Positions 1-7,541 of a stretch of DNA of 29,120 nucleotides are shown one piece after another. The stretch is from Patescibacteria group bacterium (GTDB lineage: Bacteria > Patescibacteriota > Microgenomatia > Daviesbacterales > UBA10151). Location of the stretch: assembly GCA_018816815.1 (NCBI GenBank), contig JAHIVD010000004.1:1-29120 (forward strand), read 5' to 3'. Within the stretch, counting starts at the first letter, position 1. Every line of letters starts with the position of its first letter. A program made the translations under genes and the position numbers. The notes under the pieces were generated by a model. It was not told the DNA's origin and searched no databases. It worked only from the letters and a program-made list of their open reading frames with translations.

Positions 1-156
1 GAATGGACAGGTAAACATTTAGGAGGATCACCGGAAGTAATGGACATGGTAGGTTTGGCAACTGGACCAAGAAAAGGCCCGGTACTTTATTTTTTTATAG
101 ACGACCCAGAGAATAAAGTTCCCCTGGGTCCGGTTAGCGTCAGGAGAGAAGCATGA
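1..156 (+). CDS. C-terminal end of an unknown protein (partial)
   Basis: An open frame runs from the first base of the window to a TGA stop and gives 51 residues ending in SVRREA. The start lies outside the window. The visible part is rich in Gly and Pro, has no membrane segment, and contains LYFFIDDPE. It does not look like the C-terminus of SecD, which would be the usual partner of the downstream secF. I do not recognise the family. The frame is supported only by being open to the edge and by the gene-like spacing to the next gene (75 bases). Confidence 0.5.
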   Translation, partial: EWTGKHLGGSPEVMDMVGLATGPRKGPVLYFFIDDPENKVPLGPVSVRREA

Positions 157-231
157 AATTTTATCTTTGGATCTTAGAAAGCAGATTGTTTATTGAAAAA
201 TGATTACAATTAAAAAAGCAATTAATAAAAA

Positions 232-558
232 ATGAGACATTTTTACAGTCATTTAGTTGAAATAGAATCAGTTATTGTTGAGCTTGATAAGCTTGATTTG
301 TCTTCGGAACAAAAAAAGCGTCTTACCAAGTTAATAGATTCCAGTTTGCATCACATGGTTTTAGATGCTGTTTTGTCGCAACTTACTAAGCAGGATAAAA
401 TAGTTTTCTTGAATCATTTGAGGGAAGACGATCATGGCAAGCTTTGGAAATTTTTAAATATAAAAATTGATAGTGTTGAAGAGAAAATCAAAAAAACAAT
501 AGAGGATCTTAAAAACGAACTTCACAAAGATTTAGATAAAGCCAAAAAACACAAATGA
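232..558 (+). CDS. Small helical protein of unknown function, upstream of secF
   Basis: This 108-residue protein is predicted by eye to be almost entirely alpha-helical and highly charged, with no membrane segment or signal peptide. The last 35 residues (from about VEEKIKKTIEDLKNEL) have a heptad-like pattern typical of a short coiled coil and end in a Lys-rich tail. Its stop overlaps the secF start in an ATGA, so the two genes are almost certainly co-transcribed and translationally coupled. There is no clear Shine-Dalgarno site before the ATG. The family is not recognised. A link to protein export is only a guess from its position. Confidence 0.7.
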   Translation: MRHFYSHLVEIESVIVELDKLDLSSEQKKRLTKLIDSSLHHMVLDAVLSQLTKQDKIVFLNHLREDDHGKLWKFLNIKIDSVEEKIKKTIEDLKNELHKDLDKAKKHK

Positions 559-1442
559 AAGATTTAATGCGGTTTAAAGTATTATATTTTATTTTTTCAA
601 CACTCGTAATTTTACCGGGGTTATATTTTTTCTTTACTTCCGGATTAAAACTAGGGATAGATTTTACAGGAGGAGCTTTGCTTGAATATCAATTTGAAAA
701 AAATATAGACAAGGAGGAATTAAAACAGCAAATTTCCTCACAAGGCATTGAAGTTGGTCAAATAAATGTTTCTTCAGACAATATTTATATAATCCGTACC
801 AAACCAGTAGATCAAAGCAAGATAAGTAAACTTAAACTGCATTTAGGCGAAAAATTTGGCCAAGTAGAGGAGCGAAGAATAGAATTTGTGGGACCGATTA
901 TTGGAGCTGAGCTTAGCCAAAAAGCATTCATCTCAGTCATATTGGCATCTTTGGCAATTGTTTTATATATAGCTTTTTCTTTTAGAAAAATACCCAAACC
1001 TCAGTCTTCATGGAGATTTGGTATTGCTGCAGTTGTGGCGCTGATTCATGATATCCTGATACTAATTGGTTTATTTGCAATGCTGGGAAAATTTTATGGG
1101 GTGGAGATTGACACCCTGTCTGTGACAGCTCTTTTAACAGTTATTGGTTTTTCCGTGCATGATACTATTGTTGTTTTTGATAGGATAAGAGAAAATTTGA
1201 TTGAACATATTGGAGGAAAATTCATTGATGTTGCTAATCTATCTGTCATTCAAACTTTAGGCAGATCTTTTAATACATCCTTGACAGTTGTTTTTGTGCT
1301 GCTGGCAATGCTTTTATTTGGCGGAGAAACCCTAAGGTGGTTTGTGCTGGCGTTACTGGTTGGTATTGTTTCCGGTACTTATTCTTCAATCTTTAATGCT
1401 ACAGCACTGCTTGTTTGGTGGGAAGAAAAACTAGGTTATTAA
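555..1442 (+). CDS. secF: Protein translocase subunit SecF
   Basis: SecF is the membrane partner of SecD that uses the proton gradient to help complete protein export through SecYEG. The 295-residue length fits the family. A first membrane helix at about residues 8-28 is followed by the family motif GIDFTGG (34-40), an extracytoplasmic domain to about residue 110, and then the conserved FVGPIIGAEL leading into the five-helix C-terminal block, which contains VALIHDILILIGLF and the SVHDTIVVFDRIREN motif. The start overlaps the previous stop in an ATGA. secD is not the immediate neighbour; the partial gene at the window edge does not resemble it, so secD must be elsewhere. The gene converges on cca with 8 bases between them and no visible terminator. 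Confidence 0.95.
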   Translation: MKDLMRFKVLYFIFSTLVILPGLYFFFTSGLKLGIDFTGGALLEYQFEKNIDKEELKQQISSQGIEVGQINVSSDNIYIIRTKPVDQSKISKLKLHLGEKFGQVEERRIEFVGPIIGAELSQKAFISVILASLAIVLYIAFSFRKIPKPQSSWRFGIAAVVALIHDILILIGLFAMLGKFYGVEIDTLSVTALLTVIGFSVHDTIVVFDRIRENLIEHIGGKFIDVANLSVIQTLGRSFNTSLTVVFVLLAMLLFGGETLRWFVLALLVGIVSGTYSSIFNATALLVWWEEKLGY

Positions 1443-1450
1443 ATTAGGTA

Positions 1451-2842
1451 TTAAATTGGTTGTCCCATTTTTTCTAGCAGGTATTCACGATTATTCTTTG
1501 ATGAATTTTTCAAAACTTCTTCAAAAAGCTTTTGCAGGATTTTACCTACTTTAGGCCCAGGTTTTATGTTGAGCGTTTCCATTACATCGTTGCCGTTAAC
1601 TTTTAGATCAGAGATAGAAAATGGTTTTTTAAGAACTTCCTTAATTCTTTTTTGAAACTCTTCCATTCTCCAGGAAACAGCTTTTTGAGTGCCGCCGCCT
1701 AGTCTATCTCCCACTCTTAAAGCCATCATGTCGTCAATATTTTCTAGTCCAACATGTTTAATAAACCGCCTGATTGCAGAATCAGTTTGCCGCTCGTCAA
1801 CCGTAAACAAATGCCACCTGACCAGCAGGTATAATTTATCTGTTTGTTTATTTGACAGGTTAAATCTTTTGGCAATGTTTAAAGCTAACTTTCCGCCAAC
1901 AACATCGTGATTGTAAAAAGTAACATTGCCATCTGGTTCTGTTTTAACTGTTTTAGTTTTCCCGATATCATGCAAAAGAGCAGCAAATTTGACTAATGGA
2001 TCTTTTGAATCAGTGTACTTTAGCGCCAGAAGGGAATGTTCGCCAATGTCGTAAACTCTGTCATGCTTTGGTCCCTCTTGAGCTATACCGAAGCATTTTT
2101 CAAGTTCAGGTAAAATGATTTGTATTATCCTCGCTTTTCTAAGCATAACCATACCCATGTGAGGATTTACTGAGGAAAGTATTTTAAATAATTCATCACG
2201 TATCCGCTCAAATGCGATCTTCTCTAAAGAAGAAGCATTTTGTTTAATTGATTGAAAAGTTTTTTGATCTACCTTAAATTCCAATTCTGTGGCAATCCTA
2301 ATAGCTCTCATTAAGCGGAGAGCATCCTCTTTAAATCTCTTATCAGGTTCTCCAACAGACCTTATTATCTTATTTTTAATATCATCCTGACCTTGAAAAG
2401 GATCAACCAGATTACCCTTTGATGATAGCGCTATTGCATTGATAGTAAAATCTCTTCTTGCCAAATCCTCTTCAATTTTTTTTGTCCATGAAACCTGTAA
2501 AGGATGCCGGTGATCTTCATATATTCCTTCTTTGCGCATAGTAGTAATTTCAAAAATCTCTTCTTCTTCTTCTTCTTCTTCTTCTTCTTCTTCTTCTTCT
2601 TCTTGGGGATTTTTTGTGTCTTTCAGTGGAATTGCGACTGTGCCGAATTTGTTGTTATAAAATCCATCAGGGAAAAGAGATAAAATCTCTTCAGGGTTTG
2701 CATCTGTAGTAAAGTCCCAATCAGAAACCTTCTTTCCCATTAGAAGATCACGGACTGCGCCTCCAACAATGTAAATTTGGAAACCGGCCTTATAAAATTT
2801 ATTTAAAATATTGCTTACCTTGGTAGGTAGTGAATAATCCAT
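1451..2842 (-). CDS. cca: CCA tRNA nucleotidyltransferase with C-terminal HD domain
   Basis: This enzyme adds or repairs the 3' CCA end of tRNAs. The class II nucleotidyltransferase head shows VGGAVRD (about residues 26-32), the metal-binding DWDFTT (41-46), EITTMRKEG and the RRDFTINA motif, then the EDALRLMRAIRIA neck. The C-terminal half carries an HD-type domain (FAALLHDIGK near residue 290), as in E. coli Cca and many poly(A) polymerase relatives. Residues 81-95 are 15 consecutive Glu encoded by a GAA repeat, inserted in the loop before the EITT strand. The start is chosen at 2842 (463 aa) because a TTGTAC-17-TAGAAT promoter ends 7 bases upstream; an ATG at 2851 lies inside that -10 box. 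The frame stays open upstream to 2971, but that extension would overlap recJ and has no family similarity. Confidence 0.93.
   Translation of the reverse strand: MDYSLPTKVSNILNKFYKAGFQIYIVGGAVRDLLMGKKVSDWDFTTDANPEEILSLFPDGFYNNKFGTVAIPLKDTKNPQEEEEEEEEEEEEEEEIFEITTMRKEGIYEDHRHPLQVSWTKKIEEDLARRDFTINAIALSSKGNLVDPFQGQDDIKNKIIRSVGEPDKRFKEDALRLMRAIRIATELEFKVDQKTFQSIKQNASSLEKIAFERIRDELFKILSSVNPHMGMVMLRKARIIQIILPELEKCFGIAQEGPKHDRVYDIGEHSLLALKYTDSKDPLVKFAALLHDIGKTKTVKTEPDGNVTFYNHDVVGGKLALNIAKRFNLSNKQTDKLYLLVRWHLFTVDERQTDSAIRRFIKHVGLENIDDMMALRVGDRLGGGTQKAVSWRMEEFQKRIKEVLKKPFSISDLKVNGNDVMETLNIKPGPKVGKILQKLFEEVLKNSSKNNREYLLEKMGQPI
2561..2602 (-). repeat. (TTC)14 microsatellite coding for poly-Glu inside cca
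   Basis: Fourteen perfect TTC triplets on the plus strand read as GAA (Glu) on the coding strand; one adjoining GAG extends the run to 15 Glu. It sits in a surface loop of the nucleotidyltransferase head, between the GTVAIPL strand and the EITT strand. Because it is an in-frame triplet repeat, slippage would change length by whole residues without breaking the gene. Confidence 0.95.
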
Positions 2843-2849
2843 AAGTTTC

Positions 2850-2878
2850 ATTCTACACCCTGGTGCGGTATGGTACAA
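2850..2878 (-). promoter_or_regulatory. Promoter of cca
   Basis: On the minus strand, TTGTAC (2873-2878) and TAGAAT (2850-2855) are separated by exactly 17 bases, a good sigma-70 arrangement. Transcription would begin at about 2842-2843, on or next to the ATG at 2842, which implies a leaderless mRNA. The -35 box overlaps the -10 box of the divergent recJ promoter. Confidence 0.6.
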
Positions 2879-2879
2879 T
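2871..2879 (+). promoter_or_regulatory. Extended -10 promoter of recJ
   Basis: TGG-TACAAT (TACAAT at 2874-2879) is an extended -10 element. Transcription would begin near 2886, about 15 bases before the recJ ATG. No good -35 is seen at the right distance (TTCTAC at 2851-2856 is a weak candidate). It overlaps the divergent cca promoter, so the two genes may compete for polymerase. Confidence 0.45.
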
Positions 2880-2900
2880 TTGCTAGTTAAAAATGTAAAA

Positions 2901-4538
2901 ATGAAGTGGAAAATAGTTCCTAAAAAATCCAATGATTTAATTGAACAGTTATTGATAAATCGGGGTATCAAAACTGCCGAGGGAAAGGCAAAATTTTTTT
3001 ATCCGAAGATTTCCAATTTTAAAAAAGACCTGCAGATTTCCGGAATCAAGAAAGCAAGTAAAAGAATCCTAAAATCAATTAAGGAGGGGAAGCTGATAGT
3101 GGTTTATGGTGATTATGATGTTGACGGAATAGTATCATCTGCAATTTTATATAAAGCACTCTCCTCCTTAGGGGCAAAAGTTTTGCCATATATTCCGCAT
3201 AGGGAAAAAGAAGGGTATGGGATATCAAATAAAGGACTCCAGTTTGCTAAGGATTCTGGCGCTTCTGTTGTGGTGACAGTTGATAATGGAATTGCGGCAG
3301 TGGATCAGGCAAAATTTGCCAGGAGTTTAGGTTTAGATTTAATAATTACTGATCACCACACCCCCGTTAAGAAAAAAAATGAACCTTTATGGCCCGGAGC
3401 ATATGCAATAGTTCATTCAACCAAGATGTGCGGAGCAGCAGTTGCCTGGTGTTTAATCAGGGATCTGGTTAAAAAAGAGTTAGCTGAGGAGTTGTTGCAG
3501 TTTGTCGCAATTGCGACAATTTGCGATCTCACATCACTTTTTGATTTAAACAGGGCATTTGTTTTTGAAGGACTGAAAATCTTAAGTAGAACAAAAAACC
3601 CAGGTTTGCTTGCACTTGCTAATCAATCCGGTATTAATATTTCCAGTATTAAGTCTTTTGAAATTGGTTATATGATTGGTCCCCGGTTAAATGCCATGGG
3701 CAGGTTAGAACATGCTATAGATTCCTTGAGACTTCTCTGTACGAAAGATCCGGTTAAAGCAAAAAGATTAGCAAAACTTTTAGCTGATACAAATACCACC
3801 CGTCAAAAAATGACCGCGGAAGCGCTGGAGCAGGCAAAATCTTTGGTTGATAAAAAAGAAAAGATACATGTTCTTTTTAGCGAAGATTGGTCTGCCGGGA
3901 TAATAGGACTTGTGGCAGGGAAAGTTTGCGATGAATATTTTTGTCCAACAATTGCTATCTCTGTTGGAGAGGAGATTTCCAAAGGTTCTGCCCGGTCTAT
4001 TGACGGAGTAAATATTGTTGAAGTAATTAGAAAACATTCTGATATTTTAATTGATATTGGAGGTCATCCAGGAGCGGCAGGATTTTCTATTTTAAGCAAA
4101 AATATATCAATTTTCAAAAAAAGAATTGAAGAATACAGTAAAGTTTTTCCCGAAGGGGAGCGGATTTTAGAGATTGAAGCAGAAATTGATAGTAAACAAG
4201 TAACTAAAAACTTAATTTTGAAGCTGGAGAAATTTGAACCTTTTGGATTGGGTAACAGAAGACCTGTTTTTGCAACAAAAAATATGCAGATTTTTGGTAT
4301 CAGGACAGTGGGAGGAGGTAAACACTTAAAATTTAAAGCCTCTCCTTCTGCTATTCTGAGTCCTAATCAAAATATCGACTCAGGATCTAATGCAATTGAT
4401 TCCATTGCTTTTGGAATGGGTGATTGGATAAACCTCTTAAAATCCGGCCAAACAGTAGATCTAGCATACAATTTAGATCTTAATACCTACAATGGTCTTG
4501 AAAAATTGCAGCTTAAAGTGAAAGATATAAAGATTTAA
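2901..4538 (+). CDS. recJ: Single-stranded-DNA-specific exonuclease RecJ
   Basis: RecJ is a 5'-3' exonuclease on single-stranded DNA that acts in recombination and mismatch or base repair. The DHH-family motifs are all visible: VVYGDYDVDG (about residues 67-76), VTVDNG, IITDHH (near 150), the IGPRLNAMGRL motif, and the DHHA1 signature GGHPGAAGF (near 388), followed by a C-terminal OB-like region with FEPFGLGNRRPVF. The 545-residue length is typical. The start is placed at the ATG at 2901; an in-frame TTG at 2880 would lie at the promoter. The gene is divergent from cca and is followed by a 500-base stretch without a large gene. Confidence 0.95.
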   Translation: MKWKIVPKKSNDLIEQLLINRGIKTAEGKAKFFYPKISNFKKDLQISGIKKASKRILKSIKEGKLIVVYGDYDVDGIVSSAILYKALSSLGAKVLPYIPHREKEGYGISNKGLQFAKDSGASVVVTVDNGIAAVDQAKFARSLGLDLIITDHHTPVKKKNEPLWPGAYAIVHSTKMCGAAVAWCLIRDLVKKELAEELLQFVAIATICDLTSLFDLNRAFVFEGLKILSRTKNPGLLALANQSGINISSIKSFEIGYMIGPRLNAMGRLEHAIDSLRLLCTKDPVKAKRLAKLLADTNTTRQKMTAEALEQAKSLVDKKEKIHVLFSEDWSAGIIGLVAGKVCDEYFCPTIAISVGEEISKGSARSIDGVNIVEVIRKHSDILIDIGGHPGAAGFSILSKNISIFKKRIEEYSKVFPEGERILEIEAEIDSKQVTKNLILKLEKFEPFGLGNRRPVFATKNMQIFGIRTVGGGKHLKFKASPSAILSPNQNIDSGSNAIDSIAFGMGDWINLLKSGQTVDLAYNLDLNTYNGLEKLQLKVKDIKI

Positions 4539-4577
4539 GATATGCAAGATTTTAATACTTTGTTCCTCGGATTTTTG

Positions 4578-4745
4578 TTAAACATTCCCCCAATCGCGAA
4601 ATAAAGTTGGACGTCTGTTCATTGCTATTACTTGTTTCCTAATTTTATCTCTATTTTGTATTATGGTTGTTATATCTTGAGGTTTGAAATATGGATTCGG
4701 TTCTTTTGTCCCGCAGGCGTCGGATGCCCCCCCCTCTGTTTTCAC
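4578..4745 (-). CDS. Small ORF downstream of a Leu-rich leader attenuator
   Basis: A 55-residue frame starts at a GTG (4745) and ends at TAA (4578-4580). It contains ACGTKEPNPYF and ends in RRPTLFRDWGNV; I do not recognise it. The excellent ribosome binding site just upstream (4758-4765) is better spaced for an ATG at 4752, which is in another frame and gives only 33 residues (stop at 4651-4653). The two frames meet at a run of eight G (4727-4734): with seven G the ATG frame would run into the longer frame and give about 57 residues. So this may be a short gene with a frameshifted or slippage-prone tract, a sequencing length error, or a programmed switch. Confidence 0.4.
   Translation of the reverse strand: MKTEGGASDACGTKEPNPYFKPQDITTIIQNRDKIRKQVIAMNRRPTLFRDWGNV
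4727..4734 (-). repeat. Homopolymer G8 near the start of the small ORF
   Basis: Eight C on the plus strand (G8 in the transcript) lie about 20 bases into the small ORF. Loss of one G would join the well-positioned ATG at 4752 to the longer downstream frame. Confidence 0.9.
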
Positions 4746-4757
4746 ATGTCATATAAT

Positions 4758-4765
4758 TCACCTCC
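4758..4765 (-). promoter_or_regulatory. Strong Shine-Dalgarno site GGAGGTGA
   Basis: GGAGGTGA is complementary to the 3' end of 16S rRNA over eight bases and sits 5 bases before the ATG at 4752. It is the strongest site in the window, in a genome where most genes lack one, which argues that the small ORF behind it is translated. Confidence 0.75.
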
Positions 4766-4781
4766 TTTCATTTTTTCCACT

Positions 4782-4847
4782 AAAAAACCTCCCTTTCAGG
4801 AGGTCTGATTTCTTTTTTTAGATTTTAATTATCTAAAAAGACCTCCC
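4782..4847 (-). terminator. Attenuator: terminator hairpin with competing antiterminator
   Basis: In the minus-strand RNA, ACCUCC (4799-4804) and GGAGGU (4787-4792) form a 6-bp stem with a 6-base loop followed by a U run (4782-4787), an intrinsic terminator. Upstream, GGAGGUC within GGGAGGUC (4840-4847, the end of the leader ORF) can instead pair perfectly over 7 bp with GACCUCC (4799-4805), and between them UUUUUAGAU (4831-4839) pairs with AUCUAAAAA (4815-4823) over 9 bp. The two structures exclude each other. A ribosome at the leader stop codon would cover the 5' arm and favour termination. Confidence 0.7.
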
Positions 4848-4931
4848 AAAAAGCACTCCGGTAAGGAGCATTAAAAGAAGGCTTGCTAAATTTTCAACTC
4901 TTTTTAAATCTATTACAGTTGTTTTAGACAT
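4833..4931 (-). CDS. Leu-rich leader peptide or small membrane protein (32 aa)
   Basis: The ATG at 4931 lies 6 bases after a TATAAT box and the frame runs 32 residues to TAG. Eight of the residues are Leu, concentrated in ASLLLMLLTGVLF. The 3' end of the frame contains one arm of the antiterminator, exactly as in the aro leader peptide of this window, so its translation should set the fate of the terminator behind it. By analogy with leuL/ilvL leaders it may sense leucine. Alternatively, the hydrophobic stretch could make it a real single-pass membrane microprotein. No leu or ilv gene follows it. Confidence 0.55.
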   Translation of the reverse strand: MSKTTVIDLKRVENLASLLLMLLTGVLFGRSF

Positions 4932-4937
4932 TATGGG

Positions 4938-4969
4938 ATTATATTATAATGCTTGTTTAATTTTGTCAA
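4938..4969 (-). promoter_or_regulatory. Promoter of the Leu-rich leader locus
   Basis: TTGACA (4964-4969) is followed by overlapping -10 options within TATAATATAAT: TATAAT at 4943-4948 (15-base spacer), TAATAT at 4941-4946 (17) and TATAAT at 4938-4943 (20). The last places the leader ATG 6 bases downstream, matching the leaderless layout of other genes in this window. The promoter lies about 70 bases beyond the end of tyrA-pheA on the same strand. Confidence 0.7.
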
Positions 4970-5038
4970 TTGACTGGTTTGATTGCGGATAATCTGACAA
5001 ATTGTTTATTTAGTTTTTAATTCTTAGCGGTTGTGTTT

Positions 5039-6382
5039 TTAAATCCGCGCGATTTGCAGGAAACTTGTATAGTTTTCTTTTGCGTCTTGAAGATCGTCTT
5101 CAATTATTTGCAAATCATATAGGTTTGCTAGGATTTTACTGCCCATAGTAGCAATGTGTTTTGGTAGTTTGTTTTCTGATAAATATTTGGCCACCATAGC
5201 ATGATCAATTAACTCTTTTTTTCCAGAAACTTGTTTAAGGCCGGGATATTTCTTTAAAAGAGTATCTTTACATTGAGCTAAAACTTGAGGATGAGTCATA
5301 ATTGTAGTAATTTCAGAAAATTTTACATTTTTTCCTGTCATTAAAGCATGGGAAATTTTGATAGCAAATTCTTCAATAATTTTAAATTTATAATTTGCCA
5401 TTGCTTCTATGCTTTCATCAACAATGCCTCCTACAGAATTATGGATAGCAAATTGACCTCTATCAATATCTCCTTTGTGTAGGGCGCGCAATACGTTTTC
5501 TGAAGTATACAAATATTTAATCCTATATTTTTTTATTCCCTCTTTTTTAAGATAATGCAGTAGTGCTTCTTCGTTAAAACTGCCTTTTCCTCCTTGAATA
5601 CCAAATGTTGTAAAATACGGATTTGCTTTTGTTGGAAGCAAACGATTATACAGTTTATCGTATATTTCTCCGATCCTAATACGCATTGGTTTTGTGTAAG
5701 GATTAAAGTGTTGCAAGTCTGTAAAAAGCTGCCAAGTATCATTGCATGTTTGTTCAACTATTTCTAAAAGCTTTTTGGTTCCCAGTGAATCAATTGGAGT
5801 TTTTTTAAAACGATATGTACCAAGCAGTCTTCCTATAAAATGCGTTAAACCTTGAGAACTGGCTGCCATTTTATCGTGATTCTGTGCAGACATTTCTACG
5901 ACACGAAGCTTTTTACTTTTAAAATATTTTTTCCAAAATTTATACGTTTCGTCATTTGTCATGAATTGATTGATAATTAAAGGCAAATTCTCAAAACCGT
6001 CTTTGCTGCTGTCTGGTCCAAACATGGGATGGGTAAGAAGTGCTTGTGTTTGACTGTTTGCTAAGTATTTTTTAAAAATTTCAGCAGGGTGCGTTTTGAC
6101 AGAAAGAACATCAATTAAGACATGATTATCTTTAAAATACTTTTTGTGCGTGGAAATCACACTTTCAAATTCACTAATAGGAACGCAATAAAAAATAACT
6201 TCACTGCTGTAAACCTCATGCAGATTTCTTGTAACAGATGTATTTGTTGTTAACCTATCAGGATTTGTCTTTTTATTATCTATCTTTTTTTTATCATAAA
6301 GAGTGATAGTAAAATCATCCTTAATTAATCTATATAATGTTTGGCCAAACCGTCCAAACCCTATGATGCTAACCTTTTTCAT
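5039..6382 (-). CDS. Fused prephenate/arogenate dehydrogenase - prephenate dehydratase
   Basis: This bifunctional protein should make the last committed steps to tyrosine and phenylalanine. Residues 1 to about 255 are a TyrA-type dehydrogenase: the NAD(P) loop IIGFGRFG, LIDVLSVKTHP, the THPMFGPDSS motif with the catalytic His, and HDKMAASSQGLTHF. The wording DVLSVK and HPMFGP resembles arogenate dehydrogenases of plants. Residues about 260-447 are a prephenate dehydratase: GIQGGKGSFNEEAL, AIHNSVGGIVDESI, THPQVLAQC and ENYTSF, where the usual TRF motif reads TSF (Thr kept, Arg lost). There is no C-terminal ACT domain, so feedback by Phe through that domain is not expected; control is likely transcriptional through the operon leader. 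It is the last gene of the aro operon, 7 bases after the aminotransferase. Confidence 0.88.
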   Translation of the reverse strand: MKKVSIIGFGRFGQTLYRLIKDDFTITLYDKKKIDNKKTNPDRLTTNTSVTRNLHEVYSSEVIFYCVPISEFESVISTHKKYFKDNHVLIDVLSVKTHPAEIFKKYLANSQTQALLTHPMFGPDSSKDGFENLPLIINQFMTNDETYKFWKKYFKSKKLRVVEMSAQNHDKMAASSQGLTHFIGRLLGTYRFKKTPIDSLGTKKLLEIVEQTCNDTWQLFTDLQHFNPYTKPMRIRIGEIYDKLYNRLLPTKANPYFTTFGIQGGKGSFNEEALLHYLKKEGIKKYRIKYLYTSENVLRALHKGDIDRGQFAIHNSVGGIVDESIEAMANYKFKIIEEFAIKISHALMTGKNVKFSEITTIMTHPQVLAQCKDTLLKKYPGLKQVSGKKELIDHAMVAKYLSENKLPKHIATMGSKILANLYDLQIIEDDLQDAKENYTSFLQIARI

Positions 6383-6389
6383 AAGTGGT

Positions 6390-7541
6390 TTAAAAATATT
6401 TTTCTATATTGTCAATGTTCACACAAATACTGATACGGACAAAGCGTTCTCCATTTTCACCAAAAGCAGTTCCTGGTGTAAACAGTATTTGTTTTTCTTT
6501 AAGAAGCTTCATACAGAATTCTTCCGAACTGTTTGCTTTGTCTGGAATTTTTGCCCATATATATAAACTTCCCTTTGGTTTGGAGAATTTAAGTCCTAAT
6601 TTTTTAAGATGTTTTGCTATAATGTCCCTTCTTTTTTGATAATTTACGATCATTTCCCGATACCATTTTTTATCAGTTTTGGTAAGAGCGAATGCGCCAA
6701 GTTTTTGTAAAGGGGTAGATAGGCCAGAATTCATTTGTGATTTTATCTTGGCTAAGGCCTGAATAATTTCGCTATTTCCAACAATCCATCCCATCCTGAA
6801 TCCGGCAAAAGAAAATGTTTTAGAAAAAGAACCAATTTCAACACAGATTTTTTTTGCTCCTTTAATTTGAAGAATACTTGGAGCAATAAAGTTATCAAAT
6901 GTGATTTCAGAGTAAGCATTGTCATAGACGATAATTAGGTTATGTTTTTTGGCAAATTCAACAATTTTGCGGAGCTCTTTTAGTGTAGCCACTTGTCCGG
7001 TGGGGTTGGCAGGGAAATTTATCCAGATAAATTTTGTTTTGTCAGATATTTTTGTCTTAAGTTGAGTAAAAGAGATTTTGAAATCTGTTTTTTGTGTTAA
7101 ATCATAATAAATAGGTTTTGCTCCAAGCATTTTAGCCGGGTCTGAAAATGCTGGATATCCTGGATCAGGAACTAATACTTCATCATTTTCATCAAGAAGG
7201 GCAAAAGGCAAAAGACTGACTCCGTCTTTGGCTCCTAAAAGAGGAAATAATTCTGATTTTCCTAAAGTGACATTAAATCTTTTTTTATACCAAGCAATCA
7301 AGGCATTTGCAAAATCGTTATTTGGTCCAAAACCCGGATACAAATGTGCATCTTTGTCGTTTATAAATTCGCAAAATTTATCTATATATAATTTACTGGG
7401 AGCTACATCAGGATTGCCGGGACCAAAGTTTAAAACTTTCCGTTTAGATTTTAACTCAACTTCTTTGACCAATTTTCCTAATTTTGAGAAAATATATTCA
7501 CTGAAACTATTTAACCGTTTTGCTGTTTTAATCGTGTTCAT
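6390..7541 (-). CDS. PLP-dependent class I/II aminotransferase (aromatic or prephenate)
   Basis: This 383-residue fold-type I aminotransferase shows NFGPGNPD near the N-terminus, PDPGYPAF, NFPANPTGQ, the YDNAYSEI segment with the Asp and Tyr that hold PLP, and the Schiff-base Lys in SFSKTFSFAGFRMGW; a final Arg for the carboxylate is in RFVRISI. Its place between chorismate mutase and the dehydrogenase-dehydratase fusion (overlapping aroQ by 14 bases) suggests it either transaminates phenylpyruvate and hydroxyphenylpyruvate or converts prephenate to arogenate. The arogenate-like features of the next gene make the second attractive but unproven. The protein also resembles aspartate and LL-diaminopimelate aminotransferases, so substrate is uncertain. 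Confidence 0.85.
   Translation of the reverse strand: MNTIKTAKRLNSFSEYIFSKLGKLVKEVELKSKRKVLNFGPGNPDVAPSKLYIDKFCEFINDKDAHLYPGFGPNNDFANALIAWYKKRFNVTLGKSELFPLLGAKDGVSLLPFALLDENDEVLVPDPGYPAFSDPAKMLGAKPIYYDLTQKTDFKISFTQLKTKISDKTKFIWINFPANPTGQVATLKELRKIVEFAKKHNLIIVYDNAYSEITFDNFIAPSILQIKGAKKICVEIGSFSKTFSFAGFRMGWIVGNSEIIQALAKIKSQMNSGLSTPLQKLGAFALTKTDKKWYREMIVNYQKRRDIIAKHLKKLGLKFSKPKGSLYIWAKIPDKANSSEEFCMKLLKEKQILFTPGTAFGENGERFVRISICVNIDNIEKYF

Noticed and set aside
2852..2971. Upstream extension of the cca frame
   Set aside because: It would cross the divergent promoter and the recJ start; the protein motif order begins normally from 2842.
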